NCBI GenBank assembly: GCA_947372465.1
Contig: CANBTT010000016.1
Location: 1 to 53,369 of the forward strand
DNA: 53,369 nt
Direction of reading: 5' to 3'
From: Burkholderiales bacterium
GTDB taxonomy: Bacteria > Pseudomonadota > Gammaproteobacteria > Burkholderiales > Burkholderiaceae_C
The stretch's first letter is position 1. Every line of letters begins with the position of its first letter. This document shows, piece after piece, positions 34,764-43,293 of the stretch. The position numbers and the translations under genes are program-made. The notes under the pieces were generated by a model, which was given only the letters and a program-made list of their open reading frames with translations, made no database searches and was not told the DNA's origin.

Positions 34764-34795
34764 CGTGGTCTTGAAAAGAGTCCCTCAAGACCGCG
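34764..34795. repeat. Hairpin between the convergent puuD and 8-oxoguanine deaminase genes
   Basis: GGTCTTGA at 34767-34774 pairs with TCAAGACC at 34785-34792, and three further outer pairs (one a G-T pair) extend the stem to 11. The loop is 10 bases. There is no T-run after the stem on either strand, so it is not a standard intrinsic terminator, though it lies exactly where one would be expected. The right arm overlaps the stop codon of the deaminase gene. Confidence 0.5.
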
Positions 34796-36188
34796 TCAGC
34801 TCCAAAGCCAGTTCGTTGTGACGGCGGGTGATGGGTTCGAGCTCAAAGGGTTTGAATTCTCCTTTGTCTACGATCACTCGGCCATTGACGATGGTGTAAT
34901 CGGTCAATTGACTTGAGCACAACATCAATGCACCCACAGGGTCATGAACAGAGCCACCTGCCATGGGCAAGGTGTCCGTTCTAAAGAGCGCCAAGTCTGC
35001 GCAGAACCCTGGCGCAATTTGACCAATGTCTGCGCGTCCAAGCGTTTGCGCACCGCCGCGGGTGGCCACCTTCAAGACGTCTCTTGGCGTCATCTCTTGT
35101 GGGCCTGTGTCGCACCCAAAGGGCTCCAAAGACTTGGCCACCCGTGCGAGCAACATGGCTTGCCGGGCCTCGGTGAGCATGTGCGCGCCGTCGTTGCTGG
35201 CACTTCCATCGACGCCCAAACCGACGCTCACATTGGCATCCAATATTTTTCTAAGAGGCAATATGCCACTGGCCAGTCGCATGTTGGAGCAAGGGCAGTG
35301 AGCGATGGATGTTCTCGTTTTTGCAAACAACTCGATCCCTGGCGCATCAATCTTTACACAGTGTGCGTGCCAGACATCTTCCCCAACCCAGCCCAAGCGC
35401 TCAACATATTGTGTGGGCGTGCAGTTGAATTTTTCCTGAGTGTAGGCAATGTCGTGATCGTTTTCTGCCAAGTGGGTATGAAGTCTTACGCCATAGGCGC
35501 GTGCAAGCTTGGCCGATTCCTCCATCAAGCCCTCACTCACCGTAAAGGGTGAGCACGGTGCCACAGAGATGTTGAGCATGGAGCCATGTTTGGATGAGTG
35601 CCATTTTTCAATCAATCGTTGTGTCTCTTTCAAGATGGCCTCTTCACTCTCAACCACGCGATCAGGCGGTAGCCCCCCTTTGGACTGGCCAACGCTCATG
35701 CTGCCTCTCGTTGCGATGAAGCGCAGTCCGCTGGCTTGGGCCGCTTCAATGCTGTCTTCAAGGTTGACGCCGTTGGGGTAGATGTACAAGTGATCGCTGC
35801 TCGTGGTGCAGCCACTCATCAGCAATTCCGCCATGGCCACTTTAGACGCCACTTGTACCATCTCAGGGCGAAGATTGGCCCAAATGGGGTACAAGCCCCT
35901 TAGCCAAGAAAACAGCTCTGCATTTTGCACGGGAAGATAGGCTCTGGTGAGGGACTGCACCATGTGATGGTGGCAGTTGACCATGCCTGGGATCACCAAG
36001 TGATGTCTGGCATCAATGATTTGATCCACTTGAGCCAAGAGGTGTTGCCCTCTGGCAATGAATTGATTCTCATCAAAGACCTCTTTGATCAGCCCGTCTT
36101 GAATCAGAATACTGCCTCCTCTGATTTCCCGATCGTGGTGGTCTTGGGTTGAAATACAGTTGGCTTGGTGTATGAGGATTTGAGACAT
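34785..36188 (-). CDS. 8-oxoguanine deaminase (amidohydrolase superfamily)
   Basis: A 467-residue metal-dependent deaminase. It has VIPGMVNCHHHMVQSLTRA (HxH metal motif), LYPIWANLRPE, LLMSGCTTSSDHLYIYPNG, RFIATRGSMSVGQSKGGLPPD, HTHLAEN, IAHCPCSNMRLASG and GLGVDGSASNDGAHM. The last three segments follow the known 8-oxoguanine deaminase closely. That enzyme makes urate directly from 8-oxoguanine and may also act on isocytosine. Start ATG 36188 chosen over an in-frame TTG at 36236, as it gives the usual N-terminus. It is transcribed toward puuD and is divergent from the glycerate kinase gene. Confidence 0.85.
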   Translation of the reverse strand: MSQILIHQANCISTQDHHDREIRGGSILIQDGLIKEVFDENQFIARGQHLLAQVDQIIDARHHLVIPGMVNCHHHMVQSLTRAYLPVQNAELFSWLRGLYPIWANLRPEMVQVASKVAMAELLMSGCTTSSDHLYIYPNGVNLEDSIEAAQASGLRFIATRGSMSVGQSKGGLPPDRVVESEEAILKETQRLIEKWHSSKHGSMLNISVAPCSPFTVSEGLMEESAKLARAYGVRLHTHLAENDHDIAYTQEKFNCTPTQYVERLGWVGEDVWHAHCVKIDAPGIELFAKTRTSIAHCPCSNMRLASGILPLRKILDANVSVGLGVDGSASNDGAHMLTEARQAMLLARVAKSLEPFGCDTGPQEMTPRDVLKVATRGGAQTLGRADIGQIAPGFCADLALFRTDTLPMAGGSVHDPVGALMLCSSQLTDYTIVNGRVIVDKGEFKPFELEPITRRHNELALELTRS

Positions 36189-36361
36189 GTTCTTGAAAGA
36201 TGATTGTCTTTTGAGATTAAACTGTAAGGGCTTCAAAATTTCGAAGCGAATGCTTGACTGGTTAAGAGCTTATCATGTGTTTGATCGCTTTAATGGCGCC
36301 TATTAGATTTTCAACGCCAAGGTACAAGTCGTGTTAACAATTCATTCTTGGTGATCTGTCC

Positions 36362-37672
36362 ATGTCAAATCCACCGTACAAAGAGCCATTGCTTGTACTC
36401 AGAGCACTTTTAGATCGGGCCATTCAAAGGGCCTTGCCAGAGCGCAATTTGCACGCTTATCTGCCAAGCCCACCCCTTGGGCGCACCGTGGTCTTGGGAG
36501 CGGGCAAGGCAGCGGCCGCCATGGCACAGGCCTTGGAGGCGCAGTGGCCTCCATCGAGTGCGCTTAGTGGCTTGGTGGTCACCAGGTATGGACACGTCCC
36601 CGTGAGCTCTATGGCTGGCCCTCCACGAATTGATGTCATGCAAGCGGCCCACCCCGTACCCGATGAGCAAAGCGTTCTGGCTTCTCAAAAAATGCTTGCA
36701 TTGACCCATGGGCTCACCCAGGACGATTTGGTGATCTCGCTGATCTCGGGCGGTGGTTCCTCGTTGCTGACCTTGCCAGTTGAGGGCATGAACTTGTCTC
36801 AAAAGCAAGCCCTCAATCGCAGATTGCTTGACTGTGGAGCCAGTATTTCTGAAATCAATTGCGTTAGAAAACATCTCTCAGCCATCAAGGGCGGTCGCCT
36901 CGCGTTGGCGTGTTTACCTGCGCGAGTGCTGACTTTGTGCATCAGTGATGTGCCGGGTGACGATCCTGCAACGATTGCAAGCGGTCCGACTGTGCCAGAT
37001 CAAACGACTTGCGCGCAGGCCTTGGAGATCATCCGAAAGTACCAACTTCAAATACCAGATGAGCTCCTTCAAGCGCTTGGGCGAGATGCACTGGAAACCC
37101 CCAAGACCGATCAGTTTGATGCCACGCGCCATGAGGTTCGAGTCATCGCAACCCCCAAGGACGCCTTGGAGGCGGCGGCACAATTGGCGCAGTCATTGGG
37201 ATTGCGCGCATACATCTTGTCTGATGAGATGGAGGGCGAGTCCAAGGATGTGGCTTTGGTGCATGCAGCACTGGCCAAGGCCTGCGCCAAAGGCATGGGA
37301 GCCTTTGAAAAACCCTGTGTGTTGCTCAGTGGTGGAGAGACGACCGTGACCCTGGCCGCTGAGCCTGGTAAAGTCTTCGGACGTGGAGGTCGAGCGGGAG
37401 AGTTTTGTTTGAGCTTGGCCAAGGCTTTGGCGGGGGCCCCCAACATTTGGGCGCTTGCTGCTGACACGGACGGCATTGACGGCGTAGAGGACAATGCTGG
37501 CGCTTGGATGGGTCCCATGACCCTACAAGCGGCACAAAATTTGGGACTGAAGGTGGATGATTTTTTAAGTCGCCATGATGCCTATGGTTTTTTTCAAGCC
37601 ATCGATGGCTTGGTCATGACAGGGCCCACCTTTACCAATGTGAACGACTTTCGAGCGATCTTGATCTTATAA
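36362..37672 (+). CDS. Glycerate 2-kinase, MOFRL/TtuD family
   Basis: A 436-residue enzyme of the family formerly called hydroxypyruvate reductase TtuD. Features are VVLGAGKAAAAMAQALE near residue 45, VISLISGGGSSLLTLP, VRKHLSAIKGGRLA, VLSGGETTVTL and the C-terminal AADTDGIDGVEDNAGAW, which belong to the DUF4147 and MOFRL domains. It phosphorylates glycerate made from glyoxylate through tartronate semialdehyde. Allantoate breakdown yields glyoxylate, so this gene probably serves the carbon end of the purine pathway. It lies 31 bases ahead of the adenine deaminase gene. Confidence 0.87.
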   Translation: MSNPPYKEPLLVLRALLDRAIQRALPERNLHAYLPSPPLGRTVVLGAGKAAAAMAQALEAQWPPSSALSGLVVTRYGHVPVSSMAGPPRIDVMQAAHPVPDEQSVLASQKMLALTHGLTQDDLVISLISGGGSSLLTLPVEGMNLSQKQALNRRLLDCGASISEINCVRKHLSAIKGGRLALACLPARVLTLCISDVPGDDPATIASGPTVPDQTTCAQALEIIRKYQLQIPDELLQALGRDALETPKTDQFDATRHEVRVIATPKDALEAAAQLAQSLGLRAYILSDEMEGESKDVALVHAALAKACAKGMGAFEKPCVLLSGGETTVTLAAEPGKVFGRGGRAGEFCLSLAKALAGAPNIWALAADTDGIDGVEDNAGAWMGPMTLQAAQNLGLKVDDFLSRHDAYGFFQAIDGLVMTGPTFTNVNDFRAILIL

Positions 37673-37703
37673 TTTTTTTATTTACCCAAATTGGGGTTAC
37701 ACG

Positions 37704-38747
37704 ATGTCCATCCGTTCAAAATCCATCAGTCCAGAACTTCACCACTTGATCACCAAGATGCCAAAGGCGGAGTTGCATATCCATATAGAAGGCTCCTTGG
37801 AGCCAGAGTTGATCTTTGAATTGGCCAAAAGAAATCAAGTCAAGTTGCCCTTTGAGTCTGTTGCAGCCCTAAGAGATGCTTATGCTTTTAAAGATTTGCA
37901 AAGTTTCTTGGATATTTATTATGCGGGTGCAAGCGTTTTATTGCACGAGCAAGACTTCTTCGACATGACCTATGCCTATTTACAAAAGGCCTCGGCCGAT
38001 GGTGTGGTGTACGCCGAAATTTTCTTTGATCCTCAAACGCACACCGAGCGCGGTGTGTCCATGCAAACGGTGATCCAAGGTTTGGTGCGTGCCTGTCAAG
38101 AAGGGGCCCGCACATTAGGGATTGAGTCCAAGTTGATCCTGTGTTTTTTGCGTCACCTCAGTCAAGACAGCGCTTTGCAGACTTTGCAAGCTGCTGAGCC
38201 CTTTTTAGAGCATCTGCTTGGCGTTGGTTTGGACTCCAGTGAGCTTGGACATCCACCTGAGAAGTTTGTAGAAGTCTTTAGAGCAGCTCGAGCGCTTGGC
38301 CTTAAAACCGTGGCGCATGCCGGCGAAGAGGGGCCTCCTGCCTACATCTGGAGTGCGCTTGATCAGTTGAATGTCTTGCGCATCGATCACGGTGTTCAAT
38401 CCATACACGATCAAGACTTGATTGCGCGCTTGGCCAAGGAGCGCATTGCTTTGACCGTGTGTCCTTTGTCCAATTTGAAGCTGTGTGTGTATGATGACTT
38501 GGCCAAGCATCCGATCAAACGGCTGCTGGACATGGGCGTGTGTGTGACCATCAACTCTGATGACCCCGCTTACTTTGGGGGCTACATCAATGATAATTTT
38601 TTGCACACCTTTGCTTGCCTTGACTTGGATGCAAAAGACGCAATCGCTTTTGCCAAATGTTCGTTTGAAGCGAGCTTCATGCCCGACCTTCAAAAGAAGG
38701 CTTGGTATGCAAAACTTGAAGACTTTGCTCACGCTCTTGGCGTTTAG
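37704..38747 (+). CDS. add: Adenine deaminase (adenosine deaminase superfamily)
   Basis: A 347-residue zinc enzyme. It has MPKAELHIHIEGSLEPELIF (HxH metal ligands), SFLDIYYAGASVL, AEIFFDPQTHTERG, GLDSSELGHPPEKF, VAHAGEEGPPAYIWSALD with metal and catalytic residues, and TINSDDPAYFGGYI. These segments match the bacterial adenine deaminase branch (such as the Pseudomonas type) rather than true adenosine deaminase, although databases often use the latter name. It turns adenine into hypoxanthine, the substrate of the xanthine dehydrogenase encoded nearby. Same operon as the kinase gene. Confidence 0.88.
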   Translation: MSIRSKSISPELHHLITKMPKAELHIHIEGSLEPELIFELAKRNQVKLPFESVAALRDAYAFKDLQSFLDIYYAGASVLLHEQDFFDMTYAYLQKASADGVVYAEIFFDPQTHTERGVSMQTVIQGLVRACQEGARTLGIESKLILCFLRHLSQDSALQTLQAAEPFLEHLLGVGLDSSELGHPPEKFVEVFRAARALGLKTVAHAGEEGPPAYIWSALDQLNVLRIDHGVQSIHDQDLIARLAKERIALTVCPLSNLKLCVYDDLAKHPIKRLLDMGVCVTINSDDPAYFGGYINDNFLHTFACLDLDAKDAIAFAKCSFEASFMPDLQKKAWYAKLEDFAHALGV

Positions 38748-38791
38748 CTCATGAGCAAGTCAAGGCAATCGATGCATCGGCGGGTCTTTAA

Positions 38792-40099
38792 ATGCACAGA
38801 CTTATGAGCCAAGGGATGGTGATTGCGGGTGCCGGCATGGGGGGCTTGAGCGCAAGCATTGCCATGGGCCTTGAAGGCTTTTCGAGCACCTTGCTTGAGA
38901 GGCGAGACGCCTTTGCCGAGCTTGGAGCGGGTATTCAGTTGGGCCCCAATTCAACGCGAATTTTGAAGCAATGGGGATTGATGCCAGACCTTGAGACGTA
39001 TGCGGCATGGCCCAAGCAGATTGAAGTTTTCCGCTTTGATCAATCAAGTGTCCTGGCCAAGTTGGATTTGGGGGCTCACTTCAAGGATCGCTACGGTGCA
39101 CCCTATGTCACCATTCACCGGGCTGACTTACAGAGCAGTTTGTTCAAACGCATGCTGGCCATAGGTCAAACGGATTTGCGCATGGGCAGCACCTTGGTTG
39201 ATCTTGAAAACCAACACAATGGGGTAGACATTGAGATCAGGACGCAGCCCCTTTCGCTTGCGCAAAACCCACCCGACTTGTCTGCAGCACAAACCATGAA
39301 GGGCGATCTCGACTGCTCGGAGACGACGCGTTTGCATGTCAGTGTTCTGATCGGCGCCGATGGGGTTTCCAGTGAGGTCAGGCGCTTGCAATGGCCTCAC
39401 CGACGGATCAATGCAACGCCACATTTGGCCTACAGAGCAACGGTTCCACAAAAACTCTTGCCCTTGAAGTTGCGGCAACATGGTGTTCGAGTCTTTTTAG
39501 GACCCCAAATGCATTGTGTTCAATATCCCATTCGCGGCGGGGAGTGGCTCAATATAGTGGCTTTGATGGAGGCCCCCTTTGATGCCGATCATGCGAACAA
39601 TTCGATGCGGTCGTCGCTACAGCACGCTTGGACGGAAAAAGTGTCCTTGGATGCAAGGCGTGAACACTTTAGGCTCGCCCTTAAAGGAGCGAGCGCTGAA
39701 CTTCAAGATCTCTTTAAAGCCGTGGACGAGTGGAGTGCTTGGCGACTTTTTGATGCAAATCCCTTGAGCAGCGCAGATCAAATGGTCCAAGGTCGAGTGG
39801 CCCTTTTGGGAGATGCCGCGCATCCCATGTTGCCTTTTTTGGCGCAAGGCGCAGGCATGTCCATTGAGGATGCGCAGCGACTGGCCAAGGCGTGGTCCCA
39901 TCAGGACCTCTCTCCAGGACAACGCTTGCAAACCTATGGCAACGCCAGGTGGCTTAGAAACGCAAGAGTTCAAAGACGTGCCAAAGTCAATGCCGCTGTC
40001 TTTCATGCAAGTGGAGTGAAGGCTGTTTTAAGAGATCTCGGGCTCGCCGTCTTGGGAGAGCGGCTCTTGGACATGCCGTGGCTTTATGGCTATCGCTAA
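38792..40099 (+). CDS. FAD-dependent monooxygenase, salicylate hydroxylase-like
   Basis: A 435-residue flavoprotein hydroxylase of the UbiH/NahG group. It has the dinucleotide motif GAGMGGLSASIAMGLEG, the typical AGIQLGPNSTRIL, the DG motif VLIGADGVSSEVRRL and the second FAD motif VALLGDAAHPMLPFLAQGAG. The sequence is closer to salicylate or hydroxybenzoate hydroxylases than to the urate hydroxylase HpxO, so its role beside purine genes is unclear. It lies 44 bases after the adenine deaminase gene in the same direction. The substrate is unknown. Confidence 0.85.
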   Translation: MHRLMSQGMVIAGAGMGGLSASIAMGLEGFSSTLLERRDAFAELGAGIQLGPNSTRILKQWGLMPDLETYAAWPKQIEVFRFDQSSVLAKLDLGAHFKDRYGAPYVTIHRADLQSSLFKRMLAIGQTDLRMGSTLVDLENQHNGVDIEIRTQPLSLAQNPPDLSAAQTMKGDLDCSETTRLHVSVLIGADGVSSEVRRLQWPHRRINATPHLAYRATVPQKLLPLKLRQHGVRVFLGPQMHCVQYPIRGGEWLNIVALMEAPFDADHANNSMRSSLQHAWTEKVSLDARREHFRLALKGASAELQDLFKAVDEWSAWRLFDANPLSSADQMVQGRVALLGDAAHPMLPFLAQGAGMSIEDAQRLAKAWSHQDLSPGQRLQTYGNARWLRNARVQRRAKVNAAVFHASGVKAVLRDLGLAVLGERLLDMPWLYGYR

Positions 40100-40114
40100 A
40101 GGGTCCTAGAGCGA

Positions 40115-40423
40115 TCAAGTGCTCAAGATGTGATGGCGTTGCCTGGCTTGCAGGCAAGCTGCTGAGCCCGCCTCAAACTCTTTGCAAGGTGAGGGTCTGA
40201 ATTCATAGACGGCGCATTGAATGCTCTCGCCGATCTTTCCGTACAAAGCTGCGCACCTAGGCGGTGAGTGGTCTGTGCCGCGCAGACGGCAAAGGTGATC
40301 ATTCAAACCCTCTGTCAATCCATCTGGCGTTTGCCCGCCCATTGAGATCAGCTCCTGGGTGGAGAAATCAACTCGGAAGCTGGCGCAACAAGCGCCGCAT
40401 TTTTTGCAGTCCAGTCTGTCCAT
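40115..40423 (-). CDS. YkgJ family cysteine-cluster protein
   Basis: A 102-residue cytoplasmic protein with the YkgJ/UPF0153 pattern. CKKCGACCASFRVDF near the N-terminus and the later Cys residues in LCRLRG, PRCAALYG, IQCAVYEFRPSPCKEF, and ACLQA make a metal-binding cluster, probably zinc or iron-sulfur. The function is unknown. It begins 13 bases after the argF stop and is probably the last gene of the argD-argF transcript. ATG at 40423 chosen; the preceding codon TTG could also serve. Confidence 0.85.
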   Translation of the reverse strand: MDRLDCKKCGACCASFRVDFSTQELISMGGQTPDGLTEGLNDHLCRLRGTDHSPPRCAALYGKIGESIQCAVYEFRPSPCKEFEAGSAACLQARQRHHILST

Positions 40424-40436
40424 CAATGAAGGCGGT

Positions 40437-41378
40437 TTAAGCGCTGTCCGTTTGACGGCCCAAGAGCAAATATTCCATCAAGGCTTTTTGCACATGCATT
40501 CTGTTCTCGGCCTCGTCCCAGACCACAGACTGAGGGCCATCGATGACCTCAGCACTCACTTCTTCCCCACGGTGTGCGGGCAGGCAGTGCATGAAGAGGG
40601 CATCTGGTTTTGCTGCCGACATCATCTCAGGATTGACACACCAGTTGGCGAAGGCCTTTTGTCGTTTTTCGTTTTCTGCTTCATAGCCCATGCTGGTCCA
40701 CACATCTGTCGTGACCAAGTCTGCCCCTTTGCAAGCTTCTCTGGGGTCGGCAAACACTTTAAAACTGTGGGTGGACTTTAAACCTGAAATGGACGGGTCG
40801 ATCTCATAGCCACTGGGCGTGCTCACATGAACTTTGAAGTCCAGCAAATCTGCCGCTTGCAGCCAACTGTTGGCCATGTTGTTGCCATCTCCCACCCAAG
40901 CGACCACAATGCCCTTTAAGCTCTCAAGAGGTGATTTGCCAAAATTTCTATGTTCAAAGAAGGTGAACAAGTCGGCCAAAATTTGGCAGGGATGAAACTC
41001 GTTGGTCAAGCCGTTGATGACCGGCACGCGGGAGTTGTTGGCGAAAGCGGTGAGCTTGTCTTGACCGTAGGTGCGAATCATCACCAAATCCACCATGCGT
41101 GAGATGACCTTGGCACTGTCCTCAATGGGCTCAGAGCGTCCCAACTGACTGTCGCCTGTTGTCAAATTCACAACCGATCCACCCATCTGATACATCCCGG
41201 CTTCAAAGCTCACACGTGTGCGCGTTGAAGCTTTCTCGAAAATCATTGCCAAGGTGCGGTCCACCAAGGTGCGGTGCTTTTGGTATGTTTTGAATTTGTG
41301 TTTGATATGCACTGTGCGTTGAAAAATATACGCATATTCTTCAAGAGTGAAATCAGAAAATTGAAGGTAGTGTTTCAT
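40437..41378 (-). CDS. argF: Ornithine carbamoyltransferase
   Basis: A 313-residue enzyme of arginine synthesis that joins carbamoyl phosphate and ornithine to give citrulline. The carbamoyl phosphate motif EKASTRTRVSFE, the Met-Gly segment MYQMGG, FHPCQILADLFT and the ornithine-site HCLPAHRGEE are all present. Length fits. It overlaps argD by 4 bases (ATGA) and is followed by the YkgJ-type gene. Confidence 0.97.
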   Translation of the reverse strand: MKHYLQFSDFTLEEYAYIFQRTVHIKHKFKTYQKHRTLVDRTLAMIFEKASTRTRVSFEAGMYQMGGSVVNLTTGDSQLGRSEPIEDSAKVISRMVDLVMIRTYGQDKLTAFANNSRVPVINGLTNEFHPCQILADLFTFFEHRNFGKSPLESLKGIVVAWVGDGNNMANSWLQAADLLDFKVHVSTPSGYEIDPSISGLKSTHSFKVFADPREACKGADLVTTDVWTSMGYEAENEKRQKAFANWCVNPEMMSAAKPDALFMHCLPAHRGEEVSAEVIDGPQSVVWDEAENRMHVQKALMEYLLLGRQTDSA

Positions 41379-42601
41379 TTTTTCGCAAGAAAGGAGCTGA
41401 CCACAGGCGTCAAGATCGAGACGATTTCATCACAGTCTTTTTGAGTGATGGTGAGTGGCGGCACCAAACGAATCACGCTATCGGCCGTGACACTTAAAAG
41501 CAATCCCGCTTCAAGCGCCAACTGCATGATGGCAGCGCAAGGGCGATCGAGCTCTATGCCGATCATCAGGCCCTTGCCCCTGATTTCCTTAAAGCCGGCA
41601 AGTCCCCCCAAGGCCGCTTTGAGCTGTGTGCTCAAGTATGCACCCATCTTGCTGGCGTTGTCGATCAAATGGTCCTCCTCCATGATGCGAATGGTCTCAA
41701 TGCCCGCCCTCATGGCCAATGGGTTGCCGCCAAAGGTGGTGCCGTGGTTGCCTTGTTGCAGGACTTGCGCGGCTCTCGGTCCAGCAACGATGGCGCCAAC
41801 CGGCACGCCAGAACCCAGGCCTTTGGCGAGTGGCATGACATCGGGTTTGATCTCAGCCCATTGGTGCGCGAACCATTTGCCGGTGCGTCCCATGCCGCAC
41901 TGCACTTCATCGATCATCATCAACCAGTCATGTTGATCACAAAGAGCGCGGACCTTTTTCAAATAGTCCAAGTGCATGCTGTTGATCCCTCCCTCGCCTT
42001 GGATCGCCTCCATGAACACGGCCACCACATTGGGGTTGCCTTGTGTGGCTTTGATGAGCGCCTCTTCATCATTGACGGGCACTCGAATAAAACCCTCCAC
42101 CAAAGGACCAAATCCAACTTGAATTTTCTCGTTGCCTGTTGCACTTAATGTGGCAATGGAGCGACCGTGAAAGGCTTTCTCATACACGACGATTTCTGGT
42201 CGACTGATGCCCTTGTTGTGCCCAAATTTTCTGGCCAGTTTGATGGCCGCTTCATTGGCTTCAAGGCCAGTCGAGCAAAAGAACACATTGCTCAGGCCAG
42301 ACAACTCGGTCAATTTTATGGCCAATATTTCTTGCTCTTGCACATGGTAGTAGTTGCAGCAGTGAATCATTTTCGCTATTTGGTCTTGCAGCGCAGGAAC
42401 CAGCTTGGGGTGTGCATGCCCCAGTGTGTTGACTGCAATGCCGGCCAAAGCATCCAAGTATCTCTTGCCCTGGGTGTCCCACATTTGAAGGCCCACACCG
42501 TGCGTGAAGCTCACAGGCAATCTGCCGTAAGTGTTCATCACGTGCTCTGATCTTGGGGCCGTGCTGTCAGGGGTCGGGGAGGCGATTGGAGTGGTGGTCA
42601 T
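41375..42601 (-). CDS. argD: Acetylornithine aminotransferase
   Basis: A 408-residue PLP enzyme of arginine (and possibly lysine) synthesis. The core starts MNTYGRLPVSFTHGVGLQMW in two parts and GKRYLDALAGIAVNTLGHAHP. The PLP site includes FCSTGLEANEAAIKLAR, MIDEVQCGMGRTG and the Schiff-base Lys in PLAKGLGSGVPVGA. The frame starts at 42601 with an ATG, giving about 21 extra residues before the core, as in some relatives; a second ATG lies at 42538. Upstream a small hairpin (GGGCT/AGCCC at 42611-42622) sits in the leader. It forms an operon with argF. Confidence 0.96.
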   Translation of the reverse strand: MTTTPIASPTPDSTAPRSEHVMNTYGRLPVSFTHGVGLQMWDTQGKRYLDALAGIAVNTLGHAHPKLVPALQDQIAKMIHCCNYYHVQEQEILAIKLTELSGLSNVFFCSTGLEANEAAIKLARKFGHNKGISRPEIVVYEKAFHGRSIATLSATGNEKIQVGFGPLVEGFIRVPVNDEEALIKATQGNPNVVAVFMEAIQGEGGINSMHLDYLKKVRALCDQHDWLMMIDEVQCGMGRTGKWFAHQWAEIKPDVMPLAKGLGSGVPVGAIVAGPRAAQVLQQGNHGTTFGGNPLAMRAGIETIRIMEEDHLIDNASKMGAYLSTQLKAALGGLAGFKEIRGKGLMIGIELDRPCAAIMQLALEAGLLLSVTADSVIRLVPPLTITQKDCDEIVSILTPVVSSFLAKK

Positions 42602-42823
42602 AACAAAATGGGGCTAAAGCCCGAGATTTTCTGTGTTGAAAGGACTTATTTTAGGCGCTAGCGGTCCCGTAAGAGCTGTTTTTTTGGTCTTGGATGTGGA
42701 TTTTCTCACTGCGAAGGCGCTCTAAATTCACCAGGTTTTAAGGGCGCAAGGGCCCCCTTCAACATGCAAATCAAGCTTAGGCTTTAAAATTAAGTGGCCC
42801 ATCGAGCAGATTGAAGGCTCAGT

Positions 42824-42849
42824 TACAATGGTTGTGCAACGCAACAACC
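42824..42849 (+). promoter_or_regulatory. Candidate -10 element and inverted repeat ahead of the DUF3579 gene
   Basis: TACAAT at 42824-42829 fits a sigma-70 -10 element about 66 bases ahead of the ATG at 42895, though no good -35 is seen 17 bases upstream. Directly after it, GGTTGT at 42830-42835 and ACAACC at 42844-42849 form a 6-bp inverted repeat with an 8-base spacer, so it would lie at the transcript start. The rest of the 293-base gap between argD and this gene shows no gene. Confidence 0.4.
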
Positions 42850-42894
42850 CATGTCCAACGTATTTTTAACCCACACAGCTCGATCTCTAAGATC

Positions 42895-43227
42895 ATGATT
42901 TCCAAAGACCCGCAGGAACTGTTCATCGTAGGAGTGACTTCCAATGGGAGAGGATTCAGGCCCAGTGACTGGGCTGAGAGATTGGCCGGTGTGATGAGTT
43001 CTTTTCGCCCAGGAGGGCCTTCTCCTGGGAGCCACTTGAGTTATTCCCCGTGGTGCGTACCCAATTCATTCAATGGCTTCAAATGCGTGGTGGTCAATGC
43101 GCAGTTGAAGGTGGCCGAGCCCATGGCTTGGGATTTTGTGATGAACTTTGCCAAGGACAATGACTTGCAAGTGGTGGAGGCTTGTAGCCTACCCCTTGAC
43201 TTCTTGGCCCCCAAAAAACCCATTTGA
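42895..43227 (+). CDS. DUF3579 domain protein
   Basis: A 110-residue protein of unknown function found mainly in Betaproteobacteria. It starts MISKDPQELFIVGVTSNGRGFRPSDWAERLAG across segments and ends MNFAKDNDLQVVEACSLP. The whole protein is the DUF3579 domain. No membrane segment or signal peptide is seen. It sits between argD (divergent) and rpsT (convergent), as is common in Burkholderiales. Start at 42895 chosen as the family begins here; the frame is open from 42811. Confidence 0.88.
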   Translation: MISKDPQELFIVGVTSNGRGFRPSDWAERLAGVMSSFRPGGPSPGSHLSYSPWCVPNSFNGFKCVVVNAQLKVAEPMAWDFVMNFAKDNDLQVVEACSLPLDFLAPKKPI

Positions 43228-43243
43228 TTGCTTGATCGGGCAC

Positions 43244-43280
43244 AAAAAAGCCGCTCATAGAGCGGCAGTTTTGCTTTTTT
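43244..43280 (-). terminator. Bidirectional intrinsic terminator between DUF3579 gene and rpsT
   Basis: A 7-bp stem, GCCGCTC at 43250-43256 with GAGCGGC at 43260-43266, has a 3-base loop. On the minus strand it is followed by six T (43249-43244), which suits termination of rpsT. On the plus strand AGTTTTGCTTTTTT follows, which suits termination of the DUF3579 gene. Confidence 0.88.
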
Positions 43281-43293
43281 GCTTTGCTGACAG

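Noticed and set aside
38792-40099. Urate hydroxylase HpxO
   Set aside because: The sequence after the FAD motif follows salicylate-type hydroxylases, and urate oxidation is already covered by PuuD.
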